The notes: generated from the sequence alone by a model not told the origin. A stretch of DNA of 64,000 bases from Acidobacteriota bacterium (GCA_022340585.1 JAJDNS010000067.1:1-64000), one strand, 5' to 3'; positions 33,287 to 41,404 are shown, counted from the stretch's first letter. Numbers and translations are program-made.

Positions 33287-33941
33287 ACCCGGCTCCCCGG
33301 ACGGTTCGAAGGAGCTTGACCTCGAAATCCCGGTCGAGCTTCTCCCGGAGGCGCGAGACGAGGACGTCGACGGCGTTGGTGTGAGGATCGAAGTTGTAGC
33401 CCCATACATGGGAGAGGATGGCCGTCCGCGAGACAACCCGCCCCCCGTTGCGCATGAGGTACTCGAGAAGGGCATACTCGCGCGGGCGCAGGTCCAGAAG
33501 AACTCCCTCTCGCTTCACCTCGCGGGTCAGCAGATCGAGGGTGAGCGGCCCCAGCTCCAGACGTGTGGGCTCGGCCACTCCCGTGGCGCGTCGCACGAGT
33601 GCCTGGACACGCGCGAGGAGCTCCGAGAAGTCGAAGGGCTTGACCAGGTAGTCGTCACCCCCCGCCTGCAGCCCTCGAACCCGGTCGTCCACGGTGCGTC
33701 GGGCGCTCAGGATGAGAACCGGGGTGCTCCGTCCCCGGCGGCGCAGCCGGTCGATCAGGCCGAGGCCGTCGAGCCGGGGGAGCATGATGTCGACGACCGC
33801 CGCATCGTAGGGATTCTGGAGGGCGAGATCCAGACCCTCTTCGCCGTCGCGGGCGCGGTCGACGGCGAAGCCGGCCTCACCCAGGCCCCTGGCCACGAAC
33901 TCCGCGATCACATCGTCATCTTCGACCAGCAGGATCGCCAC
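33267..33941 (-). CDS. OmpR/PhoB-family response regulator
   Basis: 224 residues from the GTG at 33941, the usual family length. The receiver domain begins directly with AILLVEDDD and has phospho-acceptor Asp51 in VVDIMLPRLDG, Thr/Ser and Lys positions in LILSAR and YLVKPFDFSELLARV. The winged-helix output has LRPREYALLEYLMRNGGRVVSR and VSRLREKLDRDFEVKLLRTVRGAGYVL. It binds DNA after phosphorylation by the overlapping downstream histidine kinase. The longer ATG start at 34025 adds residues outside the receiver fold and is rejected. Confidence 0.94.
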   Translation of the reverse strand: MAILLVEDDDVIAEFVARGLGEAGFAVDRARDGEEGLDLALQNPYDAAVVDIMLPRLDGLGLIDRLRRRGRSTPVLILSARRTVDDRVRGLQAGGDDYLVKPFDFSELLARVQALVRRATGVAEPTRLELGPLTLDLLTREVKREGVLLDLRPREYALLEYLMRNGGRVVSRTAILSHVWGYNFDPHTNAVDVLVSRLREKLDRDFEVKLLRTVRGAGYVLKAP

Positions 33942-34040
33942 CCTTGTCGTCCCTCCTCGCGCGGTGGGTGCTCTGCGTCTCCCCGGCTCCCCTGTGCTGA
34001 TGATACGACGAGAGCAGGAGATCACGCCGAGCGGCCCGGT

Positions 34041-34055
34041 CCGTGGTAGATTCCC
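34041..34055 (+). promoter_or_regulatory. Putative -10 region upstream of cstA
   Basis: CCGTGGTAGATTCCC, nearly identical to the ktrB upstream element. It lies about 80 bases before the cstA ATG, in the gap divergent from the response-regulator gene. Confidence 0.4.
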
Positions 34056-34136
34056 CGATCATCGCCAGGACCCGTCCGCCCTCGTCGAGGCGAGCTTCGT
34101 CATGCAGGGACGGGGTCGCTTGCCGGGAGTTGCCCA

Positions 34137-35786
34137 ATGGACGCGCGGCCACTTCTCATCGTCGTCGTCGCCCTCCTCGTGGGGGGCTACGTCGTCTACG
34201 GCCGCCTCGTGGCGCGGCTGGTGGGCGTTGACCCGTCGCGCCCCACTCCCGCCCACACGGAGTACGACGGCGTCGACTACGTCCCCGCCCGCCAGTGGCT
34301 GGTCCTCTTTGGCCACCACTTCTCCTCGATCTGCGCGGCGGGGCCCATCGTGGGTCCCGCCCTGGCCGTGGCCTACTGGGGCTGGGCGCCATCGATTGCC
34401 TGGATTGTCCTCGGCGGGGTGCTCATGGGCTCGGTGGCCGACTTCACCTCCCTCGTGGTCGCCGTGCGCCATGGCGGCGTGTCCATCGCCGAGGTCTCGG
34501 GCCAGGTGATCACGCGCCGGGCCCGCACCCTCTTCTCGATCTTCATCCTGATCGCCCTCGTCCTGGTCCTGGCCGTGTTCGCGGTGCTGACCGCCGGCAC
34601 CTTCGTCCAGGCCCCCGAGATCGTGGTACCGAGCTGGGGCATCCTGCCGGTGGCGGCGATGGCCGGGTTCTTCCTCTACCGGGGTCGCGCCGGCGGGGCG
34701 CGCCTCGCCCTGGTGACGATCCTCGGCCTCGGGGCGATCGTCGGCCTCCTGGCTCTCGGCCACGCACATCCGCCGGGAGCGCCCGAGGTCGGGCGCCTCG
34801 CCCCCCAGACCTTCTGGATCCTGGTCCTGCTGGTCTACTGCGTCGTGGCCTCGGTCCTGCCCGTCCAGTACCTGCTCCAGCCCCGCGACTACCTCTCGTC
34901 GTATGTCCTCTTCTTCACCGTCGGACTGGGCCTCCTGGGCGTCTTCGTCTCCGGGCCACGCTTCCAGGCCACGCCGTTCCACGGGTTCCAGCCCGCTGAC
35001 TGGCCGCTGGCGGGACCCTTGTGGCCCCTCATGTTCGTCACCATCGCGTGTGGCGCCATCTCCGGCTTCCACTCCGTGGTGTCCTCGGGTACCACGTGCA
35101 AGCAGCTCGACAACGAGGCCCACGCCTGCCGCATCGGGTACGGCGCGATGATCCTGGAGTCGATGGTGGCGGCCCTGGTCGTGATCGCGGTGGGGGCGGG
35201 CCTCAGCGCGGCGCGTCACGCCGAGCTGCTCCAGGCCCCCGGGGGAGCCATCGCCGCTTTCGGCGAGGGGTACGGCACCCTCACCGGCTCCATGCTCGGG
35301 GCCTACGGGGCCACCTTTGCCGTAATGGCCCTCAACTTCTTCATCCTGACGACGCTGGACACCGCCACCCGCCTGGGCCGCTACCTCCTGGCCGAGCTCA
35401 CGGGGTGGGAGAACCGCTACGCCCCGACGATCGTCATCGTGGTGGCGGCGGGGGCTCTGGCCCTTTCCGGACGGTGGCGCGTTCTCTGGCCGGTCTTCGG
35501 GGCCTCGAACCAGCTCGTGGCCGCGTTGGCCCTTCTCGTCGTCTCCTGCTGGCTCGTCGACCGCGGCTCGGCCCGACGGGTCACGCTCGTCCCCGCCCTC
35601 CTGATGCTCGTGACGACGATCGCCGCGCTCGTGTGGCAGATGCGCGGGGCCCTCGCCGGGATCGGACGTGACGGGCCCGACTGGTTCCTGGCCGGGCTGT
35701 GCGCCGTCCTGATCGTGCTCGCCCTGGCGGTGTCCTTCGAGGCCCGGGGCGCGCTGCGGCGGACGAAACCGACCCCCGCGCAGTAG
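34137..35786 (+). CDS. cstA: Carbon starvation protein CstA family transporter
   Basis: 549 residues, the shorter CstA form (E. coli CstA is about 700). It shows the signature AHTEYDGVDYVPARQWLVLFGHHFSSI and AGPIVGPALAVAYWGWAPS near residues 40-85, and SGTTCKQLDNEAHACRIGYGAM around 320. Many membrane helices follow. The family takes up pyruvate or peptides during carbon limitation. A -10-like CCGTGGTAGATTCCC lies 80 bases upstream. No LytTR-type regulator of the BtsR kind is adjacent. It is followed by the GH31 gene on the same strand. Confidence 0.92.
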   Translation: MDARPLLIVVVALLVGGYVVYGRLVARLVGVDPSRPTPAHTEYDGVDYVPARQWLVLFGHHFSSICAAGPIVGPALAVAYWGWAPSIAWIVLGGVLMGSVADFTSLVVAVRHGGVSIAEVSGQVITRRARTLFSIFILIALVLVLAVFAVLTAGTFVQAPEIVVPSWGILPVAAMAGFFLYRGRAGGARLALVTILGLGAIVGLLALGHAHPPGAPEVGRLAPQTFWILVLLVYCVVASVLPVQYLLQPRDYLSSYVLFFTVGLGLLGVFVSGPRFQATPFHGFQPADWPLAGPLWPLMFVTIACGAISGFHSVVSSGTTCKQLDNEAHACRIGYGAMILESMVAALVVIAVGAGLSAARHAELLQAPGGAIAAFGEGYGTLTGSMLGAYGATFAVMALNFFILTTLDTATRLGRYLLAELTGWENRYAPTIVIVVAAGALALSGRWRVLWPVFGASNQLVAALALLVVSCWLVDRGSARRVTLVPALLMLVTTIAALVWQMRGALAGIGRDGPDWFLAGLCAVLIVLALAVSFEARGALRRTKPTPAQ

Positions 35787-35869
35787 ACCCCTCGCGGCCA
35801 CCGAGGGCGCCCGTCACCGCGATCGGGCTTGTCAACGGAGACGCGGTAGGATGCGCCCGGAGGACGACC

Positions 35870-37543
35870 ATGACCTGGAGATTCGGCCGGCCACGGCGGC
35901 GGGGGTTCTTGGGCAGGGGCCTGTCGGGCGCGCTCCCCCTGGTGCTGCTCATGGCCTGCGCGGCTCCACCGGAGGAGAGCGGGGCCCAGCTCCGCTTTGC
36001 CATGGAGGACGGCGAGCGGTGGTGGGTGGGGGTCATCAGCCAGTCCCACCTCATGCCCCTGGATCGATCCAGTGCGCCCTTCCAGGTCGATCTCTACGGC
36101 GACACCCACGGCAACCAGGTCCAGCCGCTCCTCGTCTCCTCGAGCGGCCGCTACGTCTGGTCCGAGGAGCCGTTCCGCCTGGAGGTCCGGGACGGGACCA
36201 TCGCCCTCGCCTCCGACCGGGCCACGATCGAGGAGGGACGCGCCGGGACCACGTTGCGCGAGGCCTCCCTCGGAGCGGCCGAGCGGTTCTTCCCCCCCTC
36301 GGGCCGGATCCCCGCCGAGAGCCTATTCACCCACCCGCAGTTCAACTCCTGGATCGAGCTGACCTACGACCAGAACCAGACCGACATTCTCACCTACGCC
36401 CACGGCATCGTCGACAACGGGTTCACCCCCGGAGTCCTGATGATCGACGAGGGCTGGTTCGAGGAGTACGGGCGCTACGTCTTCCACTCCGGTCGCTTTC
36501 CCGACCCGAAGGGGATGATGGACGAGCTCCACGGGATGGGCTTCGAGGTGATGCTCTGGGTCTGCCCCTACATCCGACCGGACGGGCAGCACTTCAAGGA
36601 GCTGTTCCTCGACGAGGACGAGGTCGTGTGGCTCCGGAGCGCTGACAACCCGCGGTTCCCCGCCCTCATGCACTGGTGGGACGGCTTCAGCGCCGTCACC
36701 GACCTCACCAACCCCCACGGCCGGGACTGGTTCAAGGGGCAGCTCGATCACCTCGTGAAGGAGTACGGCGTGGACGGGTTCAAGCTGGACGGCGGCGACG
36801 CCGGGCACTACGCCCGCGGGCAGATGATCGGCGGGAACGCGGTGGCCTTCGACGCCTCGGCGAGCCCGAACGACCACACCCGGGCCTTCGCCGAGATCGG
36901 GCTGGGCTATCCCCTGAACGAGTACCGGGCCTGCTGGAAGATGGGGGGTCAGCCCCTGGCCCAGCGCTTGAGGGACAAGGAGCACAGCTGGGAAGATCTC
37001 CACAAGCTCGTCCCCGGCATCGTCAACCAGGGGCTGATGGGCTACCCCTTCAACTGCCCCGACATGATCGGGGGTGGGGAGTACCTGTCCTTCTTGAACC
37101 TGGACGAAGTCGACCAGGAGCTGATCGTCCGCGCGGCCCAGACCCACGCCCTCATGCCAATGATGCAGTTCTCGGTCGCCCCCTGGCGGGTGCTCAGCGC
37201 AGAGAACCTGGCGATCTGCCGGCGCGCGGCTGCGCTGCACGACGCGATGGGCGGGGAGATCCTCGAGATGGCCCGCGAGGCGGCGGAGACCGGGGAGCCC
37301 ATCGTGCGATCACTCGAGTACCAGCACCCTCACGAGGGCTACGTCGACGTCGACGACCAGTTCCTCCTCGGCCCCGACATCCTCGTGGCCCCGGTCCTGG
37401 AGAAGGGCGCGCGGAGCCGCGAGATCGTGTTCCCCCCGGGGCAATGGAAGGGCGAGGACGACTCGATCGTCGACGGTCCGACGAGGGTCGAGGTCGACGC
37501 GCCCCTCGAGAGGCTCCCCTGGTACCGGAGGGTGGACGGCTGA
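35870..37543 (+). CDS. GH31 family glycosidase, predicted Tat-exported lipoprotein
   Basis: 557 residues from ATG 35870, preceded by GGAGGACG. The N-terminus combines twin arginines (RPRRRGFLGRGLSG) with a lipobox LVLLMACAAPP, so Tat export followed by lipid anchoring is likely. The GH31 barrel has TYDQNQTDILTYA, LMIDEGWFEEYG, GFEVMLWVCPYI and the nucleophile region VDGFKLDGGDAGHY (Asp in KLDGG). It is an alpha-glycoside hydrolase acting outside the cytoplasm; alpha-glucosidase, xylosidase or sulfoquinovosidase subtypes cannot be separated here. It ends four bases before the convergent peroxiredoxin gene. Confidence 0.87.
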   Translation: MTWRFGRPRRRGFLGRGLSGALPLVLLMACAAPPEESGAQLRFAMEDGERWWVGVISQSHLMPLDRSSAPFQVDLYGDTHGNQVQPLLVSSSGRYVWSEEPFRLEVRDGTIALASDRATIEEGRAGTTLREASLGAAERFFPPSGRIPAESLFTHPQFNSWIELTYDQNQTDILTYAHGIVDNGFTPGVLMIDEGWFEEYGRYVFHSGRFPDPKGMMDELHGMGFEVMLWVCPYIRPDGQHFKELFLDEDEVVWLRSADNPRFPALMHWWDGFSAVTDLTNPHGRDWFKGQLDHLVKEYGVDGFKLDGGDAGHYARGQMIGGNAVAFDASASPNDHTRAFAEIGLGYPLNEYRACWKMGGQPLAQRLRDKEHSWEDLHKLVPGIVNQGLMGYPFNCPDMIGGGEYLSFLNLDEVDQELIVRAAQTHALMPMMQFSVAPWRVLSAENLAICRRAAALHDAMGGEILEMAREAAETGEPIVRSLEYQHPHEGYVDVDDQFLLGPDILVAPVLEKGARSREIVFPPGQWKGEDDSIVDGPTRVEVDAPLERLPWYRRVDG

Positions 37544-37547
37544 CCGT

Positions 37548-38141
37548 CTAGTGCCCCTCGGGCCTGCGCCCCGGCTGCAGGCTGGCCGCCGCCAGGAGCA
37601 GCTCCGGGTTCAGGCGGATCTTGTAGTCCGGGTGGACGAAGTGGAAGGTGACCGTCCCCTCGCCGTCCACGAGGTAGACGGCGGGCACCGGGAGCGGATC
37701 CTGGTCCGGGGCCTGGAAGACGATCCCGAACTTCCTCGTCAGGGTGAGCCCCTCGTCGGACACCACCGAGAAGGCCAGGCCGTGGTCGGATGCCACCTCC
37801 GCAGCGTGGCCGGGGTCGTCCCGGCTGATCGCGATCGTGCGGTAGCCCCGCTCCTGGAGCCGGGGAAGGAGATCCTGCAGCTCGACCAGCTGCCGCATGC
37901 AGTGCGGTCACCAGTGGCCGCGGTAGAAGACCAGCACGCCGGGGTGTCCGTCCAGGAGCTGGCCGAGGGTGGTGTCGCGCCCGTCCGCGGTCTTCAGGGC
38001 GCCGTCGGGGACCGTCGTCCCCACCAGGATCGGGCTCACCTGTTCGGCGGAGCTCACGAATCCTTCCTCGGCACGCGCGGCCGACGCGGACAGGGCCACG
38101 GCCGCCACCAGGGATCCCAGCATCAGCTGTCGTCGTGTCAC
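37548..38141 (-). CDS. Selenocysteine-containing peroxiredoxin (AhpC/TSA-like), exported
   Basis: 197 residues if UGA codon 78 (37908-37910) is read as selenocysteine. The ORF track splits the gene at this codon. The line-up is VLVFYRGHW-U-PHCMRQLVELQ, where relatives have W-C-P-x-C; the UGA therefore sits exactly at the peroxidatic cysteine, with Cys81 three residues later. Both sides are one frame and one thioredoxin-like fold (AISRDDPGHAAEVA, VVSDEGLTLTRKFGI, AVYLVDGEGTVTF). A GC stem with a GGUCG loop follows 14 bases after UGA. The start is GTG 38141 (GGAAGGAG upstream). TRRQLMLGSLVAAVALSASAARA looks like a Tat signal peptide. It probably reduces peroxides in the periplasm. Confidence 0.85.
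37877..37893 (-). promoter_or_regulatory. Bacterial SECIS-like hairpin
   Basis: In the transcript, GCAGCU-GGUCG-AGCUGC: a perfect six-pair stem with a loop that begins GGUC, as in the E. coli fdhF SECIS. It starts 14 bases after the UGA, with the loop GG about 20 bases downstream. This is in the range bound by SelB. Confidence 0.75.
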
Positions 38142-38242
38142 TCGGGCCCGCTCCTTCCGGGTCGGGGATCGTGACCCCGGCCAGGACCATCGTACCCTCC
38201 CGAGAGGGTTAGGATGAGGCGGGTCCGAAAGGAAGGTCGCCG

Positions 38243-39043
38243 CTGGTCCTGTTCGCCACACTGGCGCTCTGCGCCCTGCTCACGGCGCGGCTGGTCTACC
38301 GGTACGACCTCTACGAGCACGAGCCCATCCCCCTCCTCGGTGTCGCCATTGCCCTGGGAGCGGGCGCCATGTGGCTCGCCGGCGGGGTCGAGAGCTGGAT
38401 CCTCTCCCGCGCGGGGGGTCCGGGAGCCCTCCAGATCGCGGCGGTGGCGGCGGTGGCCGAGGAGCTCCTGAAGGTCCTGGTGGTCGTGGCGGTGGCTCTC
38501 CTCGCTCGCCGGGAGTTCGACGATCCGATGGATGGAGTCGTCTACGGCTCCATGGCCGGCCTGGGCGCGGCTCTGGAGGAGTCGCTGTTCTACGCGGCCT
38601 CCTCCCCGTCCGGGGGGACCTGGGTGCCCGCGGGAGAGCTCGTGCGCCTGTGGGCGCACGTGGTCCTAGGCGGAATCGCCGGCTTCTCCCTGGGGTTCTG
38701 GCGGTCCCGGCCGCGACGGGCGGCCCTCGCCACCGGCGTCCTCCTGACCGTCGCGATCGCCCTCCACCTCGCCTGGGACGCGATCGTCCTCTCCGTCCCC
38801 GAGGGCTTCCCCCCGACCCTCGCCCAGAGTCTCGCCGGTGTGGGCCTCATGGTCGGCAGCCTGGTCCTCTACGGGCGCCTGGTCACCCTCGCCTCGGCCC
38901 GGTCGAAACGACAATTCGCCCCCGACAGCCGGCAAGGGCTCTGGGGCTGGCCCTTCGACCGGCTGCTCCGCCGGTGGTACGGAGGAGCTGGCCGCGTCGC
39001 CACAGCCGAGGCTCCGCCGGCAGACCGTGATGCGAGCCCGTGA
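38243..39043 (+). CDS. PrsW-family intramembrane metalloprotease (start likely CTG)
   Basis: 266 residues if initiated at CTG 38243. The ORF track starts at ATG 38369, inside a helix. The upstream frame reads LVLFATLALCALL, then VYRYDLYEHEPIPLLGVAIALGAGAM, a typical PrsW opening. No ATG, GTG or TTG lies between the in-frame stop and this point, but GGAAGG sits six bases before the CTG. Core motifs are AVAEELLKVLVV, GVVYGSMAGLGAALEESLFY, HVVLGGIAGFSLGFW and the His in IALHLAWDA. These correspond to PrsW metal-ligand positions. Role: site-1-like or general intramembrane proteolysis. A frameshift relative to ATG 38214 is the alternative. Confidence 0.75.
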   Translation: MVLFATLALCALLTARLVYRYDLYEHEPIPLLGVAIALGAGAMWLAGGVESWILSRAGGPGALQIAAVAAVAEELLKVLVVVAVALLARREFDDPMDGVVYGSMAGLGAALEESLFYAASSPSGGTWVPAGELVRLWAHVVLGGIAGFSLGFWRSRPRRAALATGVLLTVAIALHLAWDAIVLSVPEGFPPTLAQSLAGVGLMVGSLVLYGRLVTLASARSKRQFAPDSRQGLWGWPFDRLLRRWYGGAGRVATAEAPPADRDASP

Positions 39044-39049
39044 GCCAGC

Positions 39050-41263
39050 CTACGAGGCGAGCCCGGCGGCGATGGCCTTGCCGAGCAACGTCTGCAGGCG
39101 CGCCCGGCGATCCGGGGGCAGCGCGCGCGCACCGCGCGCGTAGGCCAGCAGACCCCGGCGGGCGTCGAACGTGAAGACCGCGCCCTGGGCGTACGCCCGA
39201 CCGAACGTGCGCAGGCGTTCCTGGTCCAGGGGCGGCAGCTCGTCGTAGAGCTGCTGCCGGAGGCTCTCCAGCTCCTCTGCCTCGCTGGCGCTCAGCGTCG
39301 ACGCGCCCCGCTCGGCCGCTCCCCAGGCGGTCTCGAACACGGCGGGAGGCTCGAGGACGTGGGTCCGGTTGGTGGACAGGATCAGACCCACGGTGTCCCG
39401 AGCGAGGTGAGGAAACTGCTCGGAGGCCTGGTCGATGACCGCCTGCCGCTCCCGCGCCAGGTGCAGCCAGCGGACACGGTCGTCGATCTCGCTGAAGAGG
39501 GACCCTCCCATGTTCTCCGCCGCCGGAGCCCAGGTGTCCCAGTGCAGCCCGGCCAGAGCGGCTCCCGCGAGGACGGCCGCGGCCAGGATGACGCGCTTCG
39601 TCCAGAGCCGGATCGAGGACCAGACGCTCACGCCCTCGTCGCCGGCGTAGACGTCGCCCACGCTCCGAGGCTCGGGAATGGGGGCCAGGCGGAGCGCCGG
39701 CAGCTCGGTGGCCGCGGGAGGAGGCTGCGCCTCTCGGGACCGGGGCTCGACCGGCGGGGCGGGCGTGGGTGGCTCCTCCGAGAGGGCGGCCGAGGGCGGC
39801 GTGACCGGGGCGGGCGTGGGTGGCTCCTCCGAGAGGGCGGCCGAGGGCGGCGTGACCGGGGCGGGCGTCGCCGACGGCTCCTCGGCGACAACGGACGGCG
39901 CCGGCGCTGCCGGAAAGGATGGCTCGGCCGATTCCGCCAACGGCTGCAGCACCGGGAGAGGCAGCGCGGCCGGCTCCTCCGAGGGAAACGCTGGCCCGGA
40001 GCGCCCTCCCCGGGCGGACAGGCCGGCGACCCGCGACGTGAGCCCGCCGAGCCACAGCCGAGCCTGGCCCGGCGCCTCACGGAAAGCCACCGATGCGCGC
40101 GAGCGTATGGCGTCGAGACGGAGCACGTTCGACGTCCGCGAGCGCACCGCACCGAAGTCCAGCTCGAAGGTGGGGAGAGAGATCTCGCCACCGGGCGAGG
40201 CGTGAGACTCGAGGGGCACCCCGGGGATGTCGAAGCCGAACAGCGGAAGACCGTGCTCGAGGCGGTTGATGGGAGCCAGGCAGCGGCTCAGAACGACTCC
40301 GAGCAGGCCGGTCCACTGCAGCGCGGCTCTTGCGAGAACGGGCAGGCGAACGGGCTCGGCAGGCTCAGACGCCTCCTCGCTCGCCCGTGCTCGTCGGGAC
40401 CACACACGGGGCGCGCTCGCGGGATCGTCCGCCAACGCCTGCACGCGCGGGGCCGGCGCCGCGGGACCGGCCACCGGGTCCTTCGGGACCGCCAGGGGAG
40501 ACGGAGTGTCGTCCTCCTGCGGCCGCAGGGGGATCACCGGCATCTCCTCAATCGACTCTGGCCCAGCCGTGACGGACGCGGCGGTCATCGCCTCGGCGGC
40601 CAGCGGCTCCAGGTCGATCTCTTCGGCGACGGGAGCCGCGGGGGTGGCCTCGGACGGCAGTGCCCCCGGATGGGCTTCGACGGCGATCACGGCAGGAGCC
40701 GGCTCCGCTGGCTCGGGGAGGGTCGCGCCTCCGGACCCCGCACCGGCGTCCCGGGTGAGGGGGGCCTCGGGGACGAACAGGTCCTCGGGCCCGCCGCCGC
40801 CGTCGACGATCGGGTCCTCGGTGGGGGCGGGCAGCTCCAGGGAGATCGCCTCATCCCGTGGACCGAACCGGCCTTCGGCCGGACGCCTTGGCCAAGGACC
40901 CGATTCCGCCATTGCGATCGTGTCCTTGGCAGGACTGGGCAGCGACATCTCCTGGTCGGGAGGCGACGACGCAGCGGGGTGATCCGTAGCGTCCTCGCGC
41001 GGCGGTGGCGGCGGGGTCAGGGGCAAACCGTCCTCTCGGACCGTCGTCGGCGTGTCGGTCGGGGGTGGCTCAGGAGTCCCCTCCCGGGCGCGGCGGAAGG
41101 CCTCCGCGCGCTCCTGGATCAGGAACTCCTTCAGCGGGAGCCACTTGTTGGGGTTCCTGGTCCCCACCGCGGCCGTGGGGTCGGTCTCCCACGTGCTCAA
41201 GCCGGCGTAGTCGACCTTGAGAATGGTGCCGTCGCCGAGGCGCAGCCTGTAGATCTGGGGCAT
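39050..41263 (-). CDS. Large Pro/Ala-rich membrane-anchored protein of unknown function
   Basis: 737 residues. Residues 1-60 (IYRLRLGDGTILKVDYAGLSTWETD, WLPLKEFLIQERAEAF) form a small conserved-looking domain. Residues 60-560 are low-complexity Pro/Ala/Glu linker with two perfect copies of a 17-residue unit (TPAPVTPPSAALSEEPP) and the 74-bp repeat encoding AKDTIAMAESGPWPRRPAEG. One membrane helix (VILAAAVLAGAALAGLHW) lies near 593. The last 120 residues are helical (QAVIDQASEQFPHLARDTVGLIL to RLQTLLGKAIAAGL). The topology suggests a cytoplasmic sensor domain joined by a long linker to a periplasmic domain. No family recognised. It is convergent with prsW, six bases apart. Confidence 0.75.
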   Translation of the reverse strand: MPQIYRLRLGDGTILKVDYAGLSTWETDPTAAVGTRNPNKWLPLKEFLIQERAEAFRRAREGTPEPPPTDTPTTVREDGLPLTPPPPPREDATDHPAASSPPDQEMSLPSPAKDTIAMAESGPWPRRPAEGRFGPRDEAISLELPAPTEDPIVDGGGGPEDLFVPEAPLTRDAGAGSGGATLPEPAEPAPAVIAVEAHPGALPSEATPAAPVAEEIDLEPLAAEAMTAASVTAGPESIEEMPVIPLRPQEDDTPSPLAVPKDPVAGPAAPAPRVQALADDPASAPRVWSRRARASEEASEPAEPVRLPVLARAALQWTGLLGVVLSRCLAPINRLEHGLPLFGFDIPGVPLESHASPGGEISLPTFELDFGAVRSRTSNVLRLDAIRSRASVAFREAPGQARLWLGGLTSRVAGLSARGGRSGPAFPSEEPAALPLPVLQPLAESAEPSFPAAPAPSVVAEEPSATPAPVTPPSAALSEEPPTPAPVTPPSAALSEEPPTPAPPVEPRSREAQPPPAATELPALRLAPIPEPRSVGDVYAGDEGVSVWSSIRLWTKRVILAAAVLAGAALAGLHWDTWAPAAENMGGSLFSEIDDRVRWLHLARERQAVIDQASEQFPHLARDTVGLILSTNRTHVLEPPAVFETAWGAAERGASTLSASEAEELESLRQQLYDELPPLDQERLRTFGRAYAQGAVFTFDARRGLLAYARGARALPPDRRARLQTLLGKAIAAGLAS
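39761..39862. repeat. Perfect 51-bp tandem duplication (two copies)
   Basis: Two identical 51-base units within the linker of the Pro/Ala-rich protein, in frame (17 residues each), followed by a partial third unit. The identity suggests a recent duplication. Confidence 0.85.
40860..40933 (+). repeat. 74-bp hairpin-forming dispersed repeat, copy 2
   Basis: Gapless 68/74 match to 13896-13969. Here the first hairpin loop is TTC, giving a GGCC-UUCG-GCC type tetraloop, and CCTTGGCCAAGG is conserved. It lies in the opposite direction to the host gene, inside the linker of the Pro/Ala-rich protein. Confidence 0.8.
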
Positions 41264-41404
41264 GACCCCTCCAGAGAGTTGACGAATCCTCGGTGTCCCG
41301 CCCCAGGTGTCAGGTCTCGAAAGCTACTGCGCCGCGGCCAGCAAATCCGTGTGGGAGATCACTTCTTTGGCGGGGCGGTGGCGTTTGGGCCCGTATACTG
41401 GATA

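Noticed and set aside
37548-38261. Peroxiredoxin as a pseudogene with a nonsense mutation
   Set aside because: The UGA is exactly at the catalytic Cys position, both halves are intact and a SECIS-like hairpin follows; selenocysteine is the simpler explanation.
39761-39862. CRISPR-like direct repeats
   Set aside because: Two contiguous copies without spacers, in frame within a coding linker.
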